NCBI RefSeq assembly: GCF_000454065.1
Contig: NZ_KE695649.1
Span: 308,624-372,623 of the forward strand
Direction: 5' to 3'
DNA: 64,000 nucleotides
Source of the DNA: Brevibacillus thermoruber 423
GTDB taxonomy: Bacteria; Bacillota; Bacilli; Brevibacillales; Brevibacillaceae
Below the pieces are notes generated by a model. It ran no database searches. It was not told the DNA's origin and saw only the letters and a program-made list of their open reading frames with translations. The translations under genes were made by a program, and so were the position numbers. Below are positions 32,519 to 40,847 of the stretch, in pieces. Position 1 is the first letter of the stretch. Each line of letters begins with the position of its first letter.

Positions 32519-33036
32519 GAACTCTCCTCCTCCCTTAAAATTCCACGAAGTTTTTCCAAGGCTCTATACAAAATGGTTTTGGTTGTACCCAAGGGGAGTT
32601 CTAACATCTGAGCGATATCCTTCAACGTGTAGTCTTGATAAAACCTCAGCAAGACTACACTTTTTTCATTCACATCTAATTTTTCAAGCACATCTTTTAA
32701 TGTGATGGAAAGAGGAAGATCCTCATCCATTGAATGAAAAAAATCCAATTGTTCCGGCTTCAATGGAACGACTTTCCTTCGTTTCTGAAGCAAGTTGATC
32801 GAACAGCTCATGGTAATTTTCGTTACCCATGTTTTAAAGTATCTTGGTTCCCGTAATGTCTTGATTGACTTGAAGGAGCGATAAGCCGCCTCTTGAACAA
32901 TATCGAGGGCATCTTCTTGATTTTTCACATAGACAAAAGCGATCCTGTACATCATTTCTTCGTATTGTTGAAACAATGCAAGGTAAGCCGTTTCATCGCC
33001 CTGCTGCGCTTTTTTTACTAAGGTAACAGCATCCAT
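32515..33036 (-). CDS. ECF-type RNA polymerase sigma factor
   Basis: A 173-residue group-4 sigma factor: region 2 (ALFQQYEEMMYRIAFVYVKNQEDALDIVQEAAYRSFKSI) and region 4 (LDVNEKSVVLLRFYQDYTLKDIAQMLELPLGTTKTILYRALEKLR) are complete. RBS GAGGG before the ATG at 33036. It heads a two-gene operon with its anti-sigma factor. The bases around its start are partly duplicated just upstream. Confidence 0.9.
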   Translation of the reverse strand: MDAVTLVKKAQQGDETAYLALFQQYEEMMYRIAFVYVKNQEDALDIVQEAAYRSFKSIKTLREPRYFKTWVTKITMSCSINLLQKRRKVVPLKPEQLDFFHSMDEDLPLSITLKDVLEKLDVNEKSVVLLRFYQDYTLKDIAQMLELPLGTTKTILYRALEKLRGILREEESS

Positions 33037-33097
33037 TCCGTTTCCCTCCTTTCATGCACGTTTTTTACTAAGGTAACAGCACCCATTCTGTTTCCAC
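33007..33097 (-). repeat. Direct repeat duplicating the start region of the ECF sigma gene
   Basis: Bases 33007-33044 and 33060-33097 are almost identical (about 36 bp, 53-bp period) and both encode the ATG and first codons (AVTLVK) on the minus strand. Only the inner copy continues into the gene. Confidence 0.8.
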
Positions 33098-33392
33098 TCC
33101 CTGACACTTATTAGACCAATCATCCTTATGTTTGGCTTTGGTTGTAAAGGGGAAAAATTGTCTGATTGCTTATGGGTTCTGGTGCTGCAGGACGCAGACT
33201 GCCTCCCTTTTCTGTGGCCTTTCCATTCCGCCTCAACTGCAAACGGCCGGTGCAGTGATGTTGGCATACGCAGGTTGATCTTGCTGCTGTCCTCCGCCTG
33301 CGGTTCCGGGCTCCGAAATAGGGTGCTGGAAGTCAATCCCTTACGTCTGCGCGGCCCGCGGAAAAAGCAGCCCTTCGCGTAGGATGGAGGCA
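33098..33392. other. No recognisable gene
   Basis: Open frames exist on both strands here, but none has a ribosome site or protein-like composition. Confidence 0.4.
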
Positions 33393-33426
33393 TGGAAAAA
33401 GGGCTGTCTGCGACGAGACAGCCCTT
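33393..33426 (-). terminator. Terminator after the aquaporin gene
   Basis: An 11-bp perfect stem AAGGGCTGTCT/AGACAGCCCTT; on the minus strand it is followed by TTTTTCC. Confidence 0.82.
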
Positions 33427-33475
33427 CTTCTTTGATAACCAATGGGGGAAGCCAGAGACTTTTTCTGCTCACCTG

Positions 33476-34237
33476 TTACCTGCCTGTATCTGTGGTTCGC
33501 CCGGTAGCGGAGACACGCGCAGGCGCAGAAATCGCCTCATAGGTGAAGGCGGCCAGGACGGCGCCGAGCAGGGGACCGATCACATAGACGGGAAAATGGC
33601 TCCAGTCCACGGTTCCGCCTGCCAAACTGTCCACCACGTAGGGGCCGAAGGTTCGGGCCGGATTGAAGGAGGAACCCGTCGGTCCGGCCGTCATCATGAT
33701 GATGCCGCCAACCGTCAGGCCGATGACCAGTCCCGCGAATCCGTGGGGCGCCCGCGAATCGATGGCCACTCCCATAATGACAAGCATCAGAATAAAGGTT
33801 TCCAGCGCTTCGATGGCAATGCCCTGAACGTATCCGGTGGTCGGCGAAAGGACGGTGGCGCCGAGATTTCCGATGACGGCTCCGTCCGTGCCCAGCACGG
33901 CCAGGATCAATAGGGCGCCCGCGATTCCTCCCGCACACTGTGCCGTCACGTAGGCGGGGACGTCCCTCCAGGAAAAGCGTCCCGCCGCCGCCAATCCGAT
34001 GGTCACCGCCGGATTGATGTGGCACCCGGATACGTTTCCAAAGGTGTAGATCATCGCGGTGACGATGATGGCAAAAGCCAGGCTGATGACGCCGATATCA
34101 GCCAACGTGGCGGGGTGATTCGCCTTTGCCGACAGGATTCCGTGAAAGGCGGCACTGCCCGGGCCGATGAGCACCAGCAGGGCCGTACCGACAAACTCAG
34201 CGAGACTCCGCCTCCATAAAGCAGGTGGATGCTCCAT
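33476..34237 (-). CDS. MIP-family aquaporin / glycerol facilitator
   Basis: A 253-residue channel with six transmembrane helices and both half-helix motifs (SGCHINPAVT and SSFNPARTFGP). The ATG at 34237 follows AAAGGTGG. It is 80 bp downstream of the formaldehyde dehydrogenase gene, same strand, with no terminator between, so it is probably part of the same sigma-54-driven operon. Water, glycerol or a small uncharged substrate related to C1 metabolism could pass; selectivity cannot be read from here. Confidence 0.88.
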   Translation of the reverse strand: MEHPPALWRRSLAEFVGTALLVLIGPGSAAFHGILSAKANHPATLADIGVISLAFAIIVTAMIYTFGNVSGCHINPAVTIGLAAAGRFSWRDVPAYVTAQCAGGIAGALLILAVLGTDGAVIGNLGATVLSPTTGYVQGIAIEALETFILMLVIMGVAIDSRAPHGFAGLVIGLTVGGIIMMTAGPTGSSFNPARTFGPYVVDSLAGGTVDWSHFPVYVIGPLLGAVLAAFTYEAISAPARVSATGRTTDTGR

Positions 34238-34317
34238 GGTCACACCACCTTTCCTTCGCACCATTCCTGCAACCGATGGAATCCCCGCCGGGTACAGCCT
34301 CACGCATGCGGAGGGCG

Positions 34318-35532
34318 TTACTTGACCAAGCCATGGGGATCAATCACGTATTTTCTCGCCGCCCCTTTATCAAAGTCGCTGTAGGCTTTCGGTGCTTCGT
34401 CCAGCGAAATTTTGGTGGCATTGACCGCTTTGGCGATCTGCGCCTTGCCATGGAGGATGGCCATCATCAACTCGCGGTGGTATCTCATGACCGGCGTCTG
34501 TCCGGTGACAAAGGTATGGGCTTTTGCCCAGCCCAGGCCGATGCGAATTTTCAATGTCCCGACCTTGGCCTCCTCGTCCACGGCGCCAGGATCACCTGTC
34601 ACGTACAGCCCCGGGATGCCGAGTCGGCCTGCGGCCCTGGTAATTTCCATAATGGAGTTGAGCACGGTGGCGGGTGCCTCGGAATGGTCGCGACCGTGAC
34701 CGTGGGCTTCAAACCCCACGCAGTCGATCGCGCAATCCACTTCGGGAACGCCCAGAATGTGTTCAATTTGTTCTCCCAGGTTGTCATGTTCACTCAGGTT
34801 GATGGTTTCGCATCCAAAGCTTCTCGCCTGTTCCAGACGGGCGGGATTCAAGTCGCCGACAATGACGACGGATGCGCCCAACAGTTGGGCGGAATGGGCA
34901 GCGGCAAGCCCAACCGGCCCTGCTCCGGCGACGTAGACGGTAGAGCCGGGACGCACGCCGGCACTGACGGCACCGTGGTACCCTGTCGGGAAAATATCCG
35001 ACAGCATGGTCAGATCGAGGATTTTTTCCATCGCCTGATCCTTGTCGGGGAATGCCAGCAGTTGAAAGTCTGCATAGGGAACCATGACGTATTCCGATTG
35101 ACCGCCTACCCAGCCGCCCATGTCGACATACCCGTAGGCAGATCCGGGACGATCCGGGTTCACGTTCAGGCAGACATGGGTGTTTTGTTCCTTGCAGTTC
35201 CGGCAACGTCCGCAGGCAATGTTGAACGGCACGGAAACGAGGTCGCCTTTTTTGATGAATTCCACATCGCGTCCGACCTCGATCACCTCTCCCGTAATTT
35301 CGTGGCCCAGGACGAGTCCGGGGGGCGCCGTGGTGCGGCCGCGCACCATGTGTTGGTCGCTTCCGCAAATGTTTGTCGTCACCACCTTCAGGATCACGCC
35401 GTGGTCACATTTGCGGCCGACGTTCAGCGGATTCACCCCCGGCCCGTCCCGCAGTACCAAATCCGGAAAAGAAATGTCCTGCACCTCTACCTTGCCTGGT
35501 CCCATGTAGACGACTCCCCGGTTGCTTGCCAT
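34318..35532 (-). CDS. fdhA: Glutathione-independent formaldehyde dehydrogenase (zinc ADH family)
   Basis: A 404-residue zinc alcohol dehydrogenase closely following the Pseudomonas putida FdhA pattern: NRGVVYMGPGKVEVQ at the start, NICGSDQHMVRGRTTAP with the catalytic-zinc cysteine, GHEITGEVIEVG, the structural-zinc block CGRCRNCKEQNTHVC, and NAD-binding VAGAGPVGLAAA. It oxidises formaldehyde to formate with tightly bound NAD and can also dismutate aldehydes. RBS AAAGGAGG. A sigma-54 promoter is positioned about 36 nt before the start, and a sigma-54 activator gene is divergent. Confidence 0.9.
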   Translation of the reverse strand: MASNRGVVYMGPGKVEVQDISFPDLVLRDGPGVNPLNVGRKCDHGVILKVVTTNICGSDQHMVRGRTTAPPGLVLGHEITGEVIEVGRDVEFIKKGDLVSVPFNIACGRCRNCKEQNTHVCLNVNPDRPGSAYGYVDMGGWVGGQSEYVMVPYADFQLLAFPDKDQAMEKILDLTMLSDIFPTGYHGAVSAGVRPGSTVYVAGAGPVGLAAAHSAQLLGASVVIVGDLNPARLEQARSFGCETINLSEHDNLGEQIEHILGVPEVDCAIDCVGFEAHGHGRDHSEAPATVLNSIMEITRAAGRLGIPGLYVTGDPGAVDEEAKVGTLKIRIGLGWAKAHTFVTGQTPVMRYHRELMMAILHGKAQIAKAVNATKISLDEAPKAYSDFDKGAARKYVIDPHGLVK

Positions 35533-35578
35533 GCCAATTCCTCCTTTTATCATGAATGGGATTGCGCAGGACATGTAA

Positions 35579-35594
35579 AGCAAAAGGCATGCCA
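35579..35594 (-). promoter_or_regulatory. Sigma-54 promoter of fdhA
   Basis: On the minus strand TGGCATGCCTTTTGCT matches the -24/-12 consensus TGGCAcgN4TTGCw at every position except one (T for C), with exact spacing. It is 47 bp before the fdhA ATG. AT-rich repeats (three CAAATATT units at about 35670-35698) lie roughly 100 bp upstream, where an enhancer-binding protein would sit. Confidence 0.85.
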
Positions 35595-35750
35595 GACCCA
35601 GATCGCCGATCGTGACAGCGCTTTCGCAGAGGGGGATGGTGAACTGCTCCACTTTGAAACAACAAACTGCGCAAATATTGAGCAAATATTCAAATATTTT
35701 GTGATATACTGGGTGTGCACCATTCCATTGCTTGTTTGGAGGTGATCCTG

Positions 35751-37505
35751 TTGTCATCTCTTACGCCTCTGGAAGAGCAGCAAATGATACAGCGTTCGTG
35801 GAATCGATGCTATTCGTTTGGATTCACACCGATGGATGCCCTCGAGGATGAACTGCTTCCCGACCGGCAGGTACACGAATTGCTGCAGGAGAATCACGCT
35901 TTGCTTTGCCACGTGGCCGCCGTGTTCGAGAAGTTGACCCCCTCTCTCAGGAAAAGCGGCCAAATCGCGCTGCTGGTCGATCGCCAGGGAGTCGTGCTCC
36001 ATACACGAAGCGATCCCGACTTTGACAGCCAGGCCAAAAATCTGCACCTGCGCGTAGGGGCGAATTGGCATGAGAAAAAGAAGGGGACAAACGCGATGGG
36101 AGTCGCCCTGGAGGAGAAAATGTCCGTGCGTATTCACGGCGAACAGCACTTCTTTGTTCAGAACCGGTTTCTCACGTGCGCCGCGTCCCCCCTGTTTACG
36201 CCCGCCGGTGAGCTGGCAGGGGCGATCAACATCAGTGCGACGAGGGACCAATTCCATCCCTTTCTTTCCTCCCTTGTGCAGTTCATTGCGGAATCCGTGC
36301 AAAACCGCCTTCTGCTGGAAGAGGTCAAGCACGAACACCTCATCACCCTGAAGGAACTGGAACACACGTCCAATCGGCTTCATACCCCGCTTCTGACCCT
36401 CGACGGCGACAACCGCATCATTCGTGCGAATCAAGCGGCACGGCGCATACTGGGAAAGGATTGCGTGGGCAAGGAATTCCGAGAGAAAAAGGGGTTCGTA
36501 ATCGAATCCATCGTGGACCATACGCGCAAGATCTGGCGGTCTGTGGCGGTGCTCACGAAGGATGCGGCCAGACAGCCGCTGCATAAATTCGACCGGATTA
36601 CGGGCTCTTGTCCCAGTCTGCAGAGCGCCAAGGCGTTGGCACAAAAAGTGGCGGAAACGGATCTGTCGGTTCTTCTCTTGGGCGAAACGGGAACGGGCAA
36701 AGAACTGTTTGCCCAATCCATTCATTCCGCCAGTTTGCGAGCGCGGCATCCGTTTATTGCCGTCAACTGCAGCGCCATTCCGGAAACGATCATCGAAAGC
36801 GAACTGTTCGGATACGAGGGAGGTGCCTTCACGGGAGCGAAAGCCGAGGGGAATATCGGGAAAATCGAAGCGGCGCATCAGGGAACGCTGTTTTTGGACG
36901 AGATCGGCGACATGTCCCTCCGTGCCCAGGCGGCGCTGCTCCGCGTCCTGCAGGAGAAAGTGGTTACCCCGGTGGGCAGTGTGAAAAGCAAACCGGTCGA
37001 TGTCCGCATCATCGCGGCAACAAACAAGGACCTGCGGGAAGAGATCAAGGCGAATCGATTCCGGGCCGACCTCTACTACCGATTGAAAGGAATTCAGATA
37101 ACCCTGCCGCCTCTTCGCAAGCGGAGCGATGTGGTTGAGCTGGCGGAACATCTTCTCCGGACGATGAGCGGCTCTGCTGCGATCACACTTTCCGCGGAAG
37201 CACAGACAAAGCTGCGTGCCTATTCGTGGCCCGGAAACGTACGGGAGCTGTACAGCGTGTTAAACCAGGCGGTCTTCTTGGCGGAAGGGAATCCGATCGG
37301 TCCCGAACATCTTCAGTTTGAAACGGAAGAACGGGAGGAGGAACATCAACAAAAGGTTCCTTCCTTACCGGTTTTGGAAAAAGAGGCGATCGAGCAGTCG
37401 CTTCGATTGGCCCGCTGGAATATCAGCAAGGCAGCCCGAATGCTTCAGATCAGCCGCAATACGCTCTATCGCAAAATGCAGGAGTACAAGATCTTTCAAC
37501 CGTAA
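35751..37505 (+). CDS. AcoR-type sigma-54-dependent transcriptional activator
   Basis: A 584-residue enhancer-binding protein: N-terminal GAF-type sensory region (about 60-200), a PAS-like segment (about 225-270), the AAA+ domain with Walker A GETGTGKE, the sigma-54-contacting GAFTGA loop and Walker B LFLDEIGDM, and a C-terminal Fis-type HTH (ISKAARMLQISRNTLYRKM). The TTG start at 35751 is chosen because GGAGGTGATC lies 8 bp upstream. It is divergent from fdhA and the obvious candidate to activate it in response to an aldehyde, alcohol or related signal. Confidence 0.9.
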   Translation: MSSLTPLEEQQMIQRSWNRCYSFGFTPMDALEDELLPDRQVHELLQENHALLCHVAAVFEKLTPSLRKSGQIALLVDRQGVVLHTRSDPDFDSQAKNLHLRVGANWHEKKKGTNAMGVALEEKMSVRIHGEQHFFVQNRFLTCAASPLFTPAGELAGAINISATRDQFHPFLSSLVQFIAESVQNRLLLEEVKHEHLITLKELEHTSNRLHTPLLTLDGDNRIIRANQAARRILGKDCVGKEFREKKGFVIESIVDHTRKIWRSVAVLTKDAARQPLHKFDRITGSCPSLQSAKALAQKVAETDLSVLLLGETGTGKELFAQSIHSASLRARHPFIAVNCSAIPETIIESELFGYEGGAFTGAKAEGNIGKIEAAHQGTLFLDEIGDMSLRAQAALLRVLQEKVVTPVGSVKSKPVDVRIIAATNKDLREEIKANRFRADLYYRLKGIQITLPPLRKRSDVVELAEHLLRTMSGSAAITLSAEAQTKLRAYSWPGNVRELYSVLNQAVFLAEGNPIGPEHLQFETEEREEEHQQKVPSLPVLEKEAIEQSLRLARWNISKAARMLQISRNTLYRKMQEYKIFQP

Positions 37506-37656
37506 CGATTCGGCCAAGGACTGTTCGTGGATTGCTGCGGCGACTCGCTCGGGAGACCAAGGAGAGGCGGCTTTCCGCCTCTTTCGTTCGTTTTGCGACC
37601 CGATTCGATCCGTTTTGACAATTTTCAATACATAGCGACAATAAACGATAAAGTCA

Positions 37657-37685
37657 TTGACAGACACCTGCGGACACGTTATAAT
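37657..37685 (+). promoter_or_regulatory. Sigma-A promoter of the metQNI operon
   Basis: Consensus boxes TTGACA (37657-37662) and TATAAT (37680-37685) with a 17-bp spacer, about 45 bp before the SAM riboswitch. Confidence 0.92.
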
Positions 37686-37730
37686 CCAACTAATCAAATC
37701 GGAATTGCACTTACAACTGGATAGGATGAT

Positions 37731-37905
37731 CTCTTATGAAGAGAGGTGGAGGGACTGGCCCTGTGAAGCCTCGGCAACCTAAACGAACATTTGTGGTGCC
37801 AAATCCAACGGATCGATTCCGCTAGGTTCGATTCCGAAAGATAAGAGAGGTATTTACGCAGCAGGGGCTTGCTGCCCTTACCTCTTCTTTGTAAGAGGTT
37901 TTTTT
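37731..37905 (+). ncRNA. SAM-I (S-box) riboswitch with terminator platform
   Basis: The S-box core is complete. P1 is CTCTTAT (37731) pairing with ATAAGAG (37841); then AGAGGTGGAGGGACTGGCCC, TGAAGCCTCGGCAACC, GGTGCCAAATCC and GAAAGATAAGAGAGG follow in order. Downstream, ACCTCTT/AAGAGGT with seven Ts (37880-37905) is the terminator, and AGAGGTA near 37846 can pair with TACCTCT near 37879 as the anti-terminator. High SAM should therefore switch off metQNI. Confidence 0.95.
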
Positions 37906-37999
37906 ATTGAAAGGAGAGGATGCGTTCACATCGACGCCGTTGTTTTCCCAATCATGCATTCATACATCGTTTCATCGGAGAAAAGGAGAGAAGACCATC

Positions 38000-38824
38000 A
38001 TGAAAAAAACGCGTTTCTTGTTGATCATGCTGCTTGTGATCGCCACGCTGCTTTCCGCCTGCGGAGGAAACAAGTCGGACAATTCGGCCGCACCGGCTGG
38101 GGAGAAAACCACGATCAAAGTGGGCGTCACCGCCGGCCCGCACGAACAAATCCTCAACAAGGTAAAGGAAGTGGCCAAAAAAGAAGGATTGGACATCGAA
38201 GTCGTCGTGTTCAACGACTACGTTCTTCCCAATCAGGCGCTGGATAAAGGAAACATTGACGTAAACAGCTTTCAAACCATTCCGTTTTTAGAGAAATTTA
38301 ACGAAGATCACAAAACTCATATTGTCGAAATTGGCAAAACCGTCACCTTCCCGATGGGGATTTACTCCACCAAGTACAAGAAGGTGGAGGACATCCCGGA
38401 AGGCGGCACGGTCGGCATCCAAAACGACCCGACCAACCGGGCGCGCGCCCTGCAGCTCTATCAGGCCGCGGGATTGATCAAGCTGAAAGACGGTGTCGGC
38501 AACAAAGCAACGCCGCAGGACATCATCGAAAACCCGAAAAAGCTGGTCTTTAAGGAACTGGAGGCGGCACTGCTCGCCCGGACGCTGAAAAGCCTGGACG
38601 CGGCAAGCATCAACACCAACTTTGCGATGGAAGCGGGGTACAACCCGAAAAAAGACGCGATTTTTGCCGAAGGGCCGGACTCCCCGTACGTCAACATTCT
38701 CGCCGTAAACGAGAAGGACAAGGACAACCCTGTCTATCAAAAACTGGTCAAGATCTACCGCTCGGAGGAAGTCAAGAAGTTCATCGAGGAAGAGTTTTCC
38801 GGATCGGTGCTCCCTTCTTGGTAA
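38000..38824 (+). CDS. metQ: Methionine ABC transporter substrate-binding lipoprotein MetQ
   Basis: A 274-residue NlpA-family lipoprotein (lipobox LSAC) with VGVTAGPHEQIL at the mature start, DYVLPNQALDKGNIDVNSFQTIPFL, GIQNDPTNRARALQLYQ and PYVNILAV motifs. It captures L- or D-methionine for MetNI. It is the first gene after the SAM riboswitch; RBS AAAAGGAGAG. A second NlpA-type receptor is at 55515. Confidence 0.93.
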   Translation: MKKTRFLLIMLLVIATLLSACGGNKSDNSAAPAGEKTTIKVGVTAGPHEQILNKVKEVAKKEGLDIEVVVFNDYVLPNQALDKGNIDVNSFQTIPFLEKFNEDHKTHIVEIGKTVTFPMGIYSTKYKKVEDIPEGGTVGIQNDPTNRARALQLYQAAGLIKLKDGVGNKATPQDIIENPKKLVFKELEAALLARTLKSLDAASINTNFAMEAGYNPKKDAIFAEGPDSPYVNILAVNEKDKDNPVYQKLVKIYRSEEVKKFIEEEFSGSVLPSW

Positions 38825-38860
38825 GGAGGGAAACGTCCCAACAGGGAGGAGCTTGGGCAG

Positions 38861-39898
38861 ATGATACAGCTAACGAATATTCACAAGACGTACAAGGTTG
38901 GCAGCAAACAGGTGGAAGCACTGAAAGGCGTAACGCTCCACGTCAACAAAGGCGAAATTTTCGGCGTGATCGGGTTCAGCGGAGCAGGGAAAAGCACCCT
39001 GCTCCGAACAATCAACCTGCTGGAAAAGCCGACAAGCGGATCGGTCGTGGTCAACGGGCAGGACTTGCTGAAGCTGTCCGAGAAGGAACTGCGCCACGCC
39101 CGCAAAAAGATCGGCGTCATTTTTCAGCACTTTAACCTGCTGTCGTCGTACAACGTTTTTGACAACGTCGCCGAAATTCTCAGGATGAATCGGGTGCCGA
39201 AAGAGCAGATTCGAAAAAAAGTGGAGGAACTGCTGCGCCTGGTAGGGTTGGAAGACAAAGCGAGCGCCTACCCCTCCCAATTGTCGGGCGGGCAGAAACA
39301 GCGGGTGGGGATAGCCCGGGCGCTTGCCATGGATCCGGAAATCCTGCTGTGCGACGAGGCGACCTCGGCGCTTGACCCGCAAACCACGGAGTCGATTCTT
39401 GACCTGCTTTTGGACATCAACCAAAAGTTTAACCTGACGATTGTGCTGATCACCCACGAGATGCAGGTGATCAAAAAAATCTGCGACCGCGTGGCCATTA
39501 TGGAAAACGGGGTCATCATCGAGCAGGGAACGGTATTGGATGTCTTCAGCAATCCGCAGCAGCCGACGACGCGCAACTTTATCAAGACGGTCTTTGATGA
39601 CCAGGTCCCGAAAGAGATGCTGGCCAAAATCAAGAACGCCGGTCCCAGCGCGTACATCCTGCGCGTCGCGTTCCGCGGGGATGCGGCCCTCGATCCCGTT
39701 CTGGGAACGCTTGCCTCCCGCTATCCGGTCAGGACAAACCTGCTGTACGGGTCGATCAGCTCGATAAAAGGAACCGCGCTCGGCATCCTGCTGCTGCATA
39801 TTTCCGGTGAAGAAAAAGCGGTGCAGGAGGGAATCGCTTATCTGCGCGAGTCCGTGTACCGGGTGGATGTCGTATCGCAAGAGGAGGTGGGGAGATAA
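38861..39898 (+). CDS. metN: Methionine ABC transporter ATP-binding protein MetN
   Basis: A 345-residue ABC ATPase: Walker A GFSGAGKST, signature [12 protein letters not shown], Walker B LLCDEATSALDP, and a C-terminal NIL (ACT-like) domain from about residue 265, which mediates methionine trans-inhibition in MetNI. RBS GGGAGGAG. It shares a TAATG overlap with metI. Confidence 0.94.
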   Translation: MIQLTNIHKTYKVGSKQVEALKGVTLHVNKGEIFGVIGFSGAGKSTLLRTINLLEKPTSGSVVVNGQDLLKLSEKELRHARKKIGVIFQHFNLLSSYNVFDNVAEILRMNRVPKEQIRKKVEELLRLVGLEDKASAYPSQLSGGQKQRVGIARALAMDPEILLCDEATSALDPQTTESILDLLLDINQKFNLTIVLITHEMQVIKKICDRVAIMENGVIIEQGTVLDVFSNPQQPTTRNFIKTVFDDQVPKEMLAKIKNAGPSAYILRVAFRGDAALDPVLGTLASRYPVRTNLLYGSISSIKGTALGILLLHISGEEKAVQEGIAYLRESVYRVDVVSQEEVGR

Positions 39899-40560
39899 TG
39901 GATCGACTGGTGGAACTGCTGCCGCTGTTTTATCAATCTTTTGAAGAAACGGTGATCATGGTCGGGATCTCCTTGTTCATCTCCACGCTGCTGGGCATTC
40001 CGCTGGGGGTGCTGCTGGTCATTACCCGTCCGGATCACCTTGCCCCCAACAAGTGGGTCTATCACAGTCTCAACGTCATCATCAACGTGATTCGCTCGCT
40101 TCCCTTCATCATTTTGATGGTGGCGATCATCCCGTTCACAGAGTTTGTCGTCGGCACCTCCATCGGGGTCGAGGGCGCGATCGTGCCGCTTATCGTGTAT
40201 ACCACGCCGTATATCGCCCGCCTGATGGAAACGGCGCTGCTCGAAGTGGACCGGGGCGTGATTGAGGCGTATCAGGCAATGGGCGCTTCCCGCTCGCAAA
40301 TCATTTTCCGCATCATGATTCGCGAAGCCAGACCGGGCATTGTCTTGTGTCTGACCATCGCGACCATCGGCCTGATCGGGGCGACGGCGATGGCGGGAGC
40401 GGTCGGCGCGGGCGGTCTGGGTGATTTGGCGCTGCGCTACGGCTATCAGCAGTGGGATATCGAAGTGATGATCATGACGGTCATCATTCTGATCTGCCTG
40501 GTGCAGGCAATCCAATCGCTCGGCAACTGGGCGGCCAAAAAGCTGAAGAAAACCGCGTAA
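39898..40560 (+). CDS. metI: Methionine ABC transporter permease MetI
   Basis: A 220-residue permease with five transmembrane helices and the coupling-helix EAA motif (EAYQAMGASRSQIIFRIMIREARPG). It overlaps metN by one base and is followed by a strong terminator. Confidence 0.94.
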   Translation: MDRLVELLPLFYQSFEETVIMVGISLFISTLLGIPLGVLLVITRPDHLAPNKWVYHSLNVIINVIRSLPFIILMVAIIPFTEFVVGTSIGVEGAIVPLIVYTTPYIARLMETALLEVDRGVIEAYQAMGASRSQIIFRIMIREARPGIVLCLTIATIGLIGATAMAGAVGAGGLGDLALRYGYQQWDIEVMIMTVIILICLVQAIQSLGNWAAKKLKKTA

Positions 40561-40684
40561 GCCAATTGGCTTCCGGCACACATCTCCACCCGCGTCGATG
40601 ACTGGCGCGGGTCATTCCGTTTCGGTATCCTGGTATCCGTGCCGGCTGTCTGTTGTACGGCGCGTGAAAAGGTCACAACAAGGG

Positions 40685-40740
40685 AAAACGGCTATCGCTG
40701 CCTGGTCCAGAGAGCAGACCGGGCAGCGATAGCCGTTTTC
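40685..40740. terminator. Strong terminator after metI
   Basis: An 18-bp perfect stem AAAACGGCTATCGCTGCC/GGGCAGCGATAGCCGTTTT. The promoter of the next gene begins inside its last bases. Confidence 0.9.
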
Positions 40741-40771
40741 AAATCTGAATCAAAATTTGTTAGTTTATACT
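40739..40771 (+). promoter_or_regulatory. TCAAA-box promoter 1 (acyltransferase gene)
   Basis: TCAAA at 40739-40743 and again at 40750-40754 (11-bp period), then 11 bp to TATACT at 40766-40771. The two boxes replace a -35 element, as in promoters activated by OmpR-family regulators. The same layout occurs at 41896, 42879 and 44713. Confidence 0.75.
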
Positions 40772-40847
40772 AACACCGTTTTCCAAAAGCAGAGGGCTCG
40801 GGCAGCTTGGGACACGACCGGCAATCCCTATACAAAGGAGCGTGGAG

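Noticed and set aside
33007..33097. Target-site duplication of an inserted element.
   Set aside because: The two copies are only 15 bp apart with nothing resembling an insertion sequence between them; simple local duplication is the better explanation.
33128..33382. 84-codon plus-strand open frame upstream of the ECF sigma gene.
   Set aside because: Cys/Leu/Arg-rich composition, no ribosome site, no similarity pattern.
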